In this document: in pieces, positions 1 through 7,454 of the stretch | Numbering within the stretch: position 1 is the first letter of the stretch | Layout of the letters: the number at the start of each line of letters is the position of its first letter | From: Acetothermia bacterium 64_32 | Lineage (GTDB): Bacteria; Bipolaricaulota; Bipolaricaulia; Bipolaricaulales; Bipolaricaulaceae | NCBI GenBank assembly: GCA_001508155.1 | Contig: LGFI01000016.1 | Coordinates: 1 to 46,573 of the forward strand | Direction: 5' to 3' | Length of the DNA: 46,573 nucleotides | Notes under the pieces: model-generated | What the model saw: only the letters and a program-made list of their open reading frames with translations | Told to the model about the DNA's origin: nothing | Database searches by the model: none | Made by a program: the position numbers and the translations under genes

Positions 1-26
1 GCACCGGTATACCGGTGCACCGGTTT
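1..26. repeat. nested palindromes built on ACCGGT
   Basis: Bases 1-18 form a perfect 18-bp palindrome and bases 11-24 overlap it with a second perfect 14-bp palindrome; both are built from ACCGGT alternating with GC and TA. The array is cut by the window edge, so its full length is unknown. It lies just past the 3' end of the minus-strand tRNA-Cys, so it could act as a terminator-like structure, but no clear U-tract is visible beyond the short run of T on the plus strand (25-28). Confidence 0.6.
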
Positions 27-30
27 TGTG

Positions 31-102
31 AGGCGGCGCCCGGATTCGAACCGGGGAATAAGGGATTTGCAGTCCCTCGCCTTGCCACTTGGCTACGCCG
101 CC
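31..102 (-). tRNA. tRNA-Cys (GCA)
   Basis: The reverse complement folds as a 72-nt cloverleaf: acceptor GGCGGCG pairs with CGCCGCC, the T-arm carries TTCGAAT between CCGGG-type arms, and the anticodon stem AGGGA/TCCCT encloses loop CTGCAAA with anticodon GCA. The discriminator base is T (U73), which is the known identity base of cysteine tRNA. CCA is not encoded. It follows the LeuC-type gene on the same strand after a 63-nt gap and could be co-transcribed with it. Confidence 0.96.
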
Positions 103-165
103 TGGCGCTCCATTATAGGCACGCCCCTGGGGGCGGTCAACGCCTCAAGGGGCCAACAGTTCGGC

Positions 166-1419
<1,254 letters not shown>

Positions 1420-1573
1420 GTCATCCCTCCCTGGGCGCATGATACCGCCAAGTCCGGCCCCGTGCCCTTTGTTCGGGTGGGCCATTTTCACACGGGTCGA
1501 AGAGGCTGTACACCTTGCTTCTGGCGATTGGCGGTCTTATTTGCAAGACAGTCCTCCTGAGCCTCGTTGACCG

Positions 1574-1601
1574 ATCACACATCACCCATCACGGATCACG
1601 A
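1574..1601. repeat. heptanucleotide tandem repeat, ATCACNN x4
   Basis: Four perfect-length 7-nt units share ATCAC followed by two variable bases (AC, CC, GG, GA). The tract lies between the HD-protein gene and the LeuC-type gene and runs into the HD gene's last codons (its stop is at 1596-1598). A second heptad tract (TCACGCG-type) lies inside wbpE at 42616-42641. Confidence 0.75.
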
Positions 1602-2126
1602 TTTGATCGTATCGAAACAGATGAAGTCGGCGTGGTGAACGATCGCCCCCTCCGGGGTCCTTGGGTAGGGGTCGCCCTCCTTGGAGTGGACTGCGATGAT
1701 GTGGAGCACCTCGGGGGGCATCCCCTCGGCAGCCGCCAGCGCCACCCCGGAGAAAGGGTGTCTTACCAGCTTCCCCCCCGCGGACTTCCGATACTTGCCA
1801 TCCCTTTCCTCCACCTCCAGGAGCTTCCCCACGTCGTGGAGCAGGGCCCCGGCCAGGAGGACATCCCGGTTCAGGGGCAGCCGCTCCCCAAACAGGTCCT
1901 TAAACACCCCATATACAGCGTGGCAAATCCTGGTCACCGCCCGCACATGATCGATATAAGATATGTCTGTCTCTTTTATTAGCGTAAATGGCATCTTAGA
2001 CAAATCCTTTGGAGTCCACTTTGTTTGCTGCAAGGCCCGGGCGTAGGTGCGGATCACTGCCTGGCGCAGCCCCTCGTCCTCTATCCAGTCCACTTCGGGA
2101 AGCACCATACGAATTTCATCGCTCAT
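1596..2126 (-). CDS. HD-domain phosphohydrolase
   Basis: This 176-aa protein carries a metal-binding HD motif (LLHDVGK, about residue 95) with upstream His (IDHVRAV) and downstream histidines (RHPFSG, HSKEG, HHADF), as in small HDIG-type phosphohydrolases acting on nucleotides or other phosphoesters. Substrate is not predictable from sequence. Start ATG 2126 forms an ATGA overlap with the citF stop and has GGAGGGG upstream; the GTG at 2132 is too close to that site. Translational coupling to citF suggests a role tied to citrate lyase, perhaps in coenzyme or nucleotide handling, but no known cit-locus protein has this fold as far as I recall. Confidence 0.8.
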   Translation of the reverse strand: MSDEIRMVLPEVDWIEDEGLRQAVIRTYARALQQTKWTPKDLSKMPFTLIKETDISYIDHVRAVTRICHAVYGVFKDLFGERLPLNRDVLLAGALLHDVGKLLEVEERDGKYRKSAGGKLVRHPFSGVALAAAEGMPPEVLHIIAVHSKEGDPYPRTPEGAIVHHADFICFDTIKS

Positions 2127-3670
2127 TGCCACCCCTCCACCTTACGGACGATGTCGATGACCGTGCCGTCCCGCCATTGGACCACGGCCACGGGCTCGTC
2201 ACCGAAGACCGGGGAGCTCCCCTCCCCCACCAGGCGCAGGGCCTCGGCCTTCATCTCAGAAAGCTCCCGCACCGGAAGGCCGGCGCGTTTCAGGTCCTCC
2301 TTGAGGTCCGGCCGGCGGGGGTTCACCGCGATCCCCCGCTCGGTGACGACCAGGTCCACCACCTCCCCGGGGGTGGTGACCGTGGTGACCTGCTCCCGGA
2401 TGGTGGGGATCCTCCCCCGGATGGTGGGGATGGTGATCACGGTCACCTTGGCCCCGGCCGCCACGTCCTGGTGGCCCCCGATCCCGTGCAGGAGCTGGCC
2501 GTCCGAATGCGTGACCACGTTCACGTTGAACTCCAGGTCCACCTCGGTCCCCCCCAGGAAGGCGAAGTCGAGCATGTAGGTGGCGCAGCCCAGGGAGTTG
2601 TAGTCCGCGTAAAACCCCGGGGTGATGATCTGATGGCGCACGTCCTCCCTGAGGGAGGAGATGGACTCCAGGTCGAAGGCCTGGCCGTCCAGGATCGCCC
2701 CCACCAGCCCTTCGTGCAGCAGGTCCACCAAAAAACGCGTCACCCCGCCGATGGCGAACGCCGCCCTGACCCCGCTTTTACGCATCTCCCGGGCCAAGAA
2801 GTCCGTGGCGGCCAGCGAGATCCCCCCGGCCCCGGCCTGAAAGCCCATCCCGTCCCGCACCAGCCCCGCCGCCTTAACCGCCTCCACCGCAAGATGCGCG
2901 ATCTTAAGCTGGGTTGGAGAACGGGTGATCCTAAGGGTGCCGGAGACGATCCCGGAGGGGTCCCCCACCCGGTCCACCACGGCCACCTGATCCACGTACC
3001 CCTGTTCTATCTCCGGGGGGATGGCAGGATATGGCACGAGGTTATCGGTTACCACGATCACGTGGTCAGCCACCCAGGAGTCGATCACCGAGAACGAGAT
3101 GGGGCCGCAGGCGTTTTCGCCAAAAAGGCCGTTGGCGTTCCCACACTGATCGGCGCAGGGGGCGGCGATGAACGCCACGTCGATCTTCACCTCGCCGCAC
3201 TCGGCCGCCCGCCATCTTCCGCCATGGGAGCGGAGCACCGCAGGTTCCCTAAGCTTCCCCCCTTGCGAGACGAATGCCCCCACCGGCCCGTTCATGGAGC
3301 CCTCGATCCTGCTCACCACCCCTTCCTCGATGTAGGGGATGAGGCCCTCATGGCAAGGGAAAAGGGCCGTGGGGAAGAGCCGCAGGTCCCCGATCCCCAG
3401 ACGTGCACACGTCTCCACCACCTTGAGGACAAGGAGATCCCCATCCCGGTAGGCGTGATGGAAGGAGATGGTCATCCCATCGGAAAGACCGGAGTTTTTG
3501 ATGGCTTCTTCAAGGCTGGGAACCACCTTGTTTGTCCCCGGGCGGATCGTCTTCAAGGGGCCAGCGGCCTTCCTCCCTTGGGGCACGGTGGTGAATGCAC
3601 CCTGGAACGGCCGCAGCGCTTTTCCTGCGATTTCCTCCGGGATCTCCCGTCCCACGGCGTTATGCGGCAT
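2123..3670 (-). CDS. citF: citrate lyase alpha subunit (acetyl-ACP:citrate ACP-transferase)
   Basis: The 515-aa product matches CitF along its whole length: an N-terminal IRPGTNKVVPSLEEAI region, a CoA-transferase-like core (ISFHHAYRDGD, GGHQDVAAGAK) and the usual size of about 510 residues. CitF exchanges acetyl for citryl on the acyl-carrier subunit, after which CitE cleaves citryl-ACP to oxaloacetate and acetyl-ACP. It overlaps the citDE fusion by 11 nt and the HD gene by 4 nt, so the three are coupled. A citramalate lyase, which uses the same three subunits, is an alternative function. The maturation genes citC, citX and citG are not in the window. Confidence 0.93.
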   Translation of the reverse strand: MPHNAVGREIPEEIAGKALRPFQGAFTTVPQGRKAAGPLKTIRPGTNKVVPSLEEAIKNSGLSDGMTISFHHAYRDGDLLVLKVVETCARLGIGDLRLFPTALFPCHEGLIPYIEEGVVSRIEGSMNGPVGAFVSQGGKLREPAVLRSHGGRWRAAECGEVKIDVAFIAAPCADQCGNANGLFGENACGPISFSVIDSWVADHVIVVTDNLVPYPAIPPEIEQGYVDQVAVVDRVGDPSGIVSGTLRITRSPTQLKIAHLAVEAVKAAGLVRDGMGFQAGAGGISLAATDFLAREMRKSGVRAAFAIGGVTRFLVDLLHEGLVGAILDGQAFDLESISSLREDVRHQIITPGFYADYNSLGCATYMLDFAFLGGTEVDLEFNVNVVTHSDGQLLHGIGGHQDVAAGAKVTVITIPTIRGRIPTIREQVTTVTTPGEVVDLVVTERGIAVNPRRPDLKEDLKRAGLPVRELSEMKAEALRLVGEGSSPVFGDEPVAVVQWRDGTVIDIVRKVEGWQ

Positions 3671-4853
3671 CCCTCACCTCCATCCCCAGCTCCCGAGCCA
3701 GCTCCAGGAGGCGCTCAGCCCGCCTCAGCACGGGCCGGTCCACCATCTTGCCCTGGTAGGCCACCGCCCCCTTCCCCTTTGCCCGGGCCTCCTCGGCCGC
3801 CTGGACCACGCCCCTGGCCCAAGAGAGCTCCTCTTGGGTGGGGGCGAAGGCCTCATGTACAGGCCTGACCTGCAGGGGGTGGATTACCCCCTTGCCGTCG
3901 AACCCCAGCCCCCGGACCCGGCCCGTCTCCTCCCGCAGGCCCTCCTCGTCTTCGACATCCGGGTAGACCGTGTCCGAGGCCTGGATCCCGGCGGCCTTGG
4001 CCGCGGCCACAAGCTGGGACCTGGCCCAAAGGAGCGCCTCCCAGGACCGGGCACAGCCCACCTCTCGGACGTAGTCCTCCGCCCCGAAGGCAAGGCACAC
4101 CACCCGCTCTGAAGCCTGGGCGATCTCAAAGGCCTGCGCCACCCCTTTCGGGGACTCGATGATGGGCATGATCCACACCCGCCAGGGAAGGCCACAGCGG
4201 CCTTCGAGCTGGTAGAGGAGCCCAGCAAGCTCCGTGATCTGGACGGGGGATTCGGCCTTGGGAAGACATATCCCATGCGGCCTTCCACCGAGGACCACCT
4301 TGAGGTCCTCCTCCCCACCCCGCCCCAGGGGGTTTATCCTGACCCAAAGCTCGGTGCCCCCGAAGTCAAGGGTGGCAAGGACGCGCCGCACCAAAAACCG
4401 AGCGGCGTCCTTCTCCTCCGGGGGGACGGCGTCCTCCAGGTCAAACAGAAGGCAGTCGGCGTCGAAGGTGTCGCAGAAGGCAAGGAGCCGGGCGCTGTTC
4501 CCCGGAACGTAAAGGCGCGTGCGGCGCAATCGATCATGGGGGCTGGCCTTGCGCTCACCTTGCAGGGGGATAGGGTGGTGGAAGGCCTCCCCCCCGCCGG
4601 TGGCCCGGAAAAGCGCCCCCTCAAGGCGGGCAGCGATCACGTGATCGTAGGCGCCCTGCTCCTTTATCTCCACCTCTGCCTGGGCGATCCCGTACCGGGA
4701 AATCACCTCCCGTCCCACCTCCTCGATCCGAGATCGGTACATGGGGCCGGTCTTCGAGTGGACGGTGATGGAGAGAGCGGGGGCAGGCTGCACCCTGACC
4801 TGGGCGTCCGACCTCTCCTCGCTCCCACAGCTTGCCGCACGCAGGATCTCCAC
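3660..4853 (-). CDS. citDE: CitD-CitE fusion: citrate lyase acyl carrier + beta subunit
   Basis: Residues 1 to about 95 align without gaps to CitD, the acyl-carrier subunit (for example AYDHVIAARLEGALFRATGG near its end). Residues about 110-397 are CitE: RTRLYVPGN, LLFDLEDAVPPEEKD, GICLPKAES, IESPKGV, AFGAEDY. CitD and CitE are normally separate genes. In Klebsiella CitD the prosthetic group sits on Ser14 of ESSD; here the segment reads ERSD, so position 14 is Arg and a Ser is at 15. The start GTG 4853 has AAGGGGG upstream, 10 nt after argF. Either the adjacent serine is used, or the lyase is altered or inactive. Confidence 0.9.
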   Translation of the reverse strand: MEILRAASCGSEERSDAQVRVQPAPALSITVHSKTGPMYRSRIEEVGREVISRYGIAQAEVEIKEQGAYDHVIAARLEGALFRATGGGEAFHHPIPLQGERKASPHDRLRRTRLYVPGNSARLLAFCDTFDADCLLFDLEDAVPPEEKDAARFLVRRVLATLDFGGTELWVRINPLGRGGEEDLKVVLGGRPHGICLPKAESPVQITELAGLLYQLEGRCGLPWRVWIMPIIESPKGVAQAFEIAQASERVVCLAFGAEDYVREVGCARSWEALLWARSQLVAAAKAAGIQASDTVYPDVEDEEGLREETGRVRGLGFDGKGVIHPLQVRPVHEAFAPTQEELSWARGVVQAAEEARAKGKGAVAYQGKMVDRPVLRRAERLLELARELGMEVRDAA

Positions 4854-4863
4854 TTGATCCCCC

Positions 4864-5775
4864 TTAGCGAAGAAGAAGGGCGAGCACCGCCTTTTGGGCG
4901 TGCATCCGGTTTTCAGCTTGGTCGAAGATGACCGAGCCTGGGCTCCGGGCTGCCTCGTAGGTGATCTCCTCCCCGTAGTGAGCGGGGAGACAGTGCATCA
5001 CCAGCGCCCCGGGGTTCGCCCGCTCGATCAGCTCCTGGTCGATGGTATAGCCGGAAAAGGCGTGCCGTTTCTTCTCGGCAATGGCCTCCTCCCCCATGGA
5101 CGCCCACACGTCGGTGTAGAGGACGTCGGCCCCCCGGGCCGCCTCCTGGGGCTCCCGCAGGATCTCCACCTCGGCCCCTTGGTCCCGAGCCCAGTCCACG
5201 ATCGCTTCGTCTGGCTCATACCCCTCAGGGCAGGCGATCCTGAAGGAAAGGCCGAGGCGCGCCGAGGCGTGGATCAGGGAATGCGCCACGTTGTTCCCGT
5301 CCCCGATAAAGGCCAGGGTCAGCCCCGAAAGGCGGCGTTTCTTCTCCCAAATGGTGAGCATGTCCCCCAGGGCCTGGCAAGGATGCAGAAGGTCCGAAAG
5401 CCCGTTTATCACTGGGACAGTGGCGTAGCGGGCCAGCTCCTCCACGATCTCGTGCTCGAACACCCTGGCCATGATCCCGTCCACGTAGCGGGAGAGGACT
5501 ATCGCGATGTCCTCGGTGGTCTCGCGCTTGCCGAGCTTTATGTCCTCCGGGCCTAGGTAGATGGCGTGGCCCCCGAGCTGGGTCATCCCGGTCTCGAAGG
5601 AGACCCTGGTCCTGAGGGAGGGTTTCTGGAACACCATGGCCAGCGTCTTTCCGGCCAGGATGTGCCGGTGGTCCACCCCGGCCCGCAGCTCTCGCTTGAG
5701 GTGGGCCGCGAGTTCCAGTACCTCCCAGATCTCCTCACTGCTCCAGTCGGAAAGGGAAACAAGATCTCGCTTCAT
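4864..5775 (-). CDS. argF: ornithine carbamoyltransferase
   Basis: The 303-aa cytosolic enzyme transfers carbamoyl phosphate to ornithine, giving citrulline in arginine synthesis or, in reverse, in arginine catabolism. The carbamoyl-phosphate motif KPSLRTRVSFE is at about residues 51-61, HPCQ at about 131, and the ornithine-loop HCLPA near residue 260; length is typical. ATG 5775 is preceded by GAGGGG, only 3 nt after the RAM-domain gene. No other arginine genes are nearby, and its neighbours are citrate lyase genes. Catabolic (arcB-like) use cannot be excluded. Confidence 0.95.
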   Translation of the reverse strand: MKRDLVSLSDWSSEEIWEVLELAAHLKRELRAGVDHRHILAGKTLAMVFQKPSLRTRVSFETGMTQLGGHAIYLGPEDIKLGKRETTEDIAIVLSRYVDGIMARVFEHEIVEELARYATVPVINGLSDLLHPCQALGDMLTIWEKKRRLSGLTLAFIGDGNNVAHSLIHASARLGLSFRIACPEGYEPDEAIVDWARDQGAEVEILREPQEAARGADVLYTDVWASMGEEAIAEKKRHAFSGYTIDQELIERANPGALVMHCLPAHYGEEITYEAARSPGSVIFDQAENRMHAQKAVLALLLR

Positions 5776-5778
5776 GGC

Positions 5779-6048
5779 TCACCCCTCGTCTTGGTACTTG
5801 GTGGTCACGATGTGGGTGCTGGTGGAGGAAACCCCATCCACCTTCCGGATCTCCTCGGTGACGATGTGGTTGAGTTCGGCCACCGAGAAGGTGGACGGAA
5901 GCTCGTCGAACTCCAGGTAGGCGATGATGTCGTAGTCCCCGAAAACCAGGTCCGCCCGTTTGACGTGGGGCTTCCTTCGGATTATGGAAAGAACCTTGTC
6001 CTCGGTCCCGCCCCGACAGCGGATAAGCACATACGCGGCAACGGCCAT
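5779..6048 (-). CDS. stand-alone Lrp/AsnC ligand-binding (RAM) domain protein
   Basis: The 89-aa protein is only the C-terminal half of an Lrp/AsnC regulator: the alternating beta/alpha RAM fold (AYVLIRCRGGTEDKVL, GDYDIIAYLEF, VDGVSSTSTHIVT) with no helix-turn-helix. Such SARP-like proteins bind amino acids and oligomerise, or partner with full-length Lrp proteins. It is the first gene of the argF-cit operon, which suggests amino-acid sensing (inference). AAAGGAGGGG precedes ATG 6048. Confidence 0.85.
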   Translation of the reverse strand: MAVAAYVLIRCRGGTEDKVLSIIRRKPHVKRADLVFGDYDIIAYLEFDELPSTFSVAELNHIVTEEIRKVDGVSSTSTHIVTTKYQDEG

Positions 6049-6068
6049 TTTCCCCTCCTTTCCTAGCC

Positions 6069-6097
6069 AGTTTATCCCGCCGGGGGAATGGGGACAA
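6069..6097 (-). promoter_or_regulatory. promoter of RAM-argF-cit operon
   Basis: On the minus strand TTGTCC (6097-6092), a 17-nt spacer and TAAACT (6074-6069) lie 20 nt upstream of ATG 6048, leaving room for a strong Shine-Dalgarno. It is back to back with the gltX promoter. Confidence 0.55.
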
Positions 6098-6103
6098 AAG
6101 CCC

Positions 6104-6142
6104 TTGGGCGATGGGGTGATGCCCGTTACAATGGCCGGCCAT
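6104..6142 (+). promoter_or_regulatory. gltX promoter, probably leaderless, with start-site palindrome
   Basis: TTGGGC (6104-6109), 17 nt, then TACAAT (6127-6132). The gltX ATG is only 8 nt after the -10 element and no Shine-Dalgarno fits, so transcription probably starts at or next to the start codon. Bases 6131-6142 form a perfect 12-bp palindrome covering the end of the -10 box and the first bases of the start codon. Confidence 0.5.
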
Positions 6143-7454
6143 GGCCGAGATAAGAGTGAGGTTTGCTCCCAGCCCCACCGGGTACCTGCACGTGGGTGGG
6201 GCCAGGACTGCTTTGTTCAACTGGCTTTATGCCCGTCACCACGGGGGCAAGTTCATCCTCCGGATCGAGGACACCGACCGCACCCGGTCCACCGAGGAGG
6301 CCATCGAGCAGATCCTTGAGTCCCTGCGGTGGCTGGAGCTTTACTGGGACGAGCTTTATCGGCAGACGGACCGGCTGGAGGTGCACCGCAGGGCCGCCGA
6401 GGAGCTCCTCAGGAAGGGGGTGGCCTACGAGCACGAGGGGGCGTTGTGGTTCCGGGTTCCCAAGACCGGGGTCACGGTGGTGGAGGATCTGCTCCTGGGT
6501 AGGGTGGAGTTTGCCAACTCCGAGCTCAAGGACCTGGTGATCCTGCGGTCGGACGGAACCCCCACCTATAACTTCGCCTGCGTGGTGGACGACTCGGACA
6601 TGGGGATCACCCACGTCATCCGAGGGGACGACCACCTGAACAACACCCCAAAGCAGATCCTGATTTACCGGGCACTGGGTAGGGAGCCACCCAAGTTCGC
6701 GCACCTGCCCATGATCCTGGGACCGGACAAGACCAAGCTCTCCAAGCGGCACGGGGCGGTTTCCGTTTTGGAGTACCGGAGGCGGGGCTTTTTGCCCGAG
6801 GCGCTCGTGAACTTCTTCGCCCGGCTGGGCTGGTCACATGGGGACCAGGAGATCTTCTCCCGGGAGGAGCTCATCGAGCTCTTTGACCTTTCGGGGGTGG
6901 GGAAATCAGCGGCGGTTTTCGACGAGCAAAAGCTCCTTTGGATCAACCACGAGTGGCTCAGGAGGGCCGACCCTTCCCGGCTCTGCCGGCTCCTTTCCGA
7001 GTACATAGTCCAGGAGGGGATAGCGAGCCCCGAGGAGGTAGGGGCGCTGGGGGAGGGAAAGCTACGGTGGGCGGCCGAGCTCCTCAGGGAGCGCAACAAG
7101 ACCCTGGTGGCCATGGCCCACGCGGCCCGGTTCCTCTTCCCCGGGGAGCTCCCCTGGCCGGAGGAGGCCGCCGGGTTCCTGAAAGAAGAACTCGCCCCCG
7201 CCCTGGAGGCCATCGCCTCCGCCCTGGAAGGATGCCGGGATTTCTCCCCCGCCGGGGTGGAACAGGCGGTGCGGGAGGCGCTCGACGAGCTCGGCCTCCC
7301 CTTGAAGGCGGTGGCACAACCCATCCGGGTGGCCATCACCGGGCGCACCGTGTCCCCGGGGCTGTTCGAGGTGATCTCCCTGGCGGGGAGGGGGCTTTCC
7401 GTGGCCAGGCTAAGGCAGGCGGTGCGGCGGCTTGCGGGGAAAGGAACCCCATGA
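6141..7454 (+). CDS. gltX: glutamyl-tRNA synthetase
   Basis: A class I aminoacyl-tRNA synthetase of 437 aa. The HIGH-type motif HVGG is at residues 17-20 within PSPTGYLHVGG, the KMSKS-type loop KLSKR at 199-203, and the Glu-binding RGDDHLNNTP at 161-170. The zinc-binding cysteines of E. coli GluRS are absent and the protein is some 30-50 residues shorter than typical bacterial GluRS. Whether it is the sole enzyme, and whether it also charges tRNA-Gln, cannot be told from here. Its stop overlaps the next gene's ATG, an unusual coupling of a synthetase to a secreted redox protein. Confidence 0.97.
   Translation: MAEIRVRFAPSPTGYLHVGGARTALFNWLYARHHGGKFILRIEDTDRTRSTEEAIEQILESLRWLELYWDELYRQTDRLEVHRRAAEELLRKGVAYEHEGALWFRVPKTGVTVVEDLLLGRVEFANSELKDLVILRSDGTPTYNFACVVDDSDMGITHVIRGDDHLNNTPKQILIYRALGREPPKFAHLPMILGPDKTKLSKRHGAVSVLEYRRRGFLPEALVNFFARLGWSHGDQEIFSREELIELFDLSGVGKSAAVFDEQKLLWINHEWLRRADPSRLCRLLSEYIVQEGIASPEEVGALGEGKLRWAAELLRERNKTLVAMAHAARFLFPGELPWPEEAAGFLKEELAPALEAIASALEGCRDFSPAGVEQAVREALDELGLPLKAVAQPIRVAITGRTVSPGLFEVISLAGRGLSVARLRQAVRRLAGKGTP

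Noticed and set aside
2009-3868. 619-residue open frame on the plus strand
   Set aside because: It is the GC-driven antisense shadow of citF, with low-complexity Pro/His/Arg composition and no domain.
6938-7450. upstream extension of the TlpA-like frame
   Set aside because: It overlaps gltX out of frame, is Gly/Arg/Pro-rich, and the signal peptide begins at ATG 7451.
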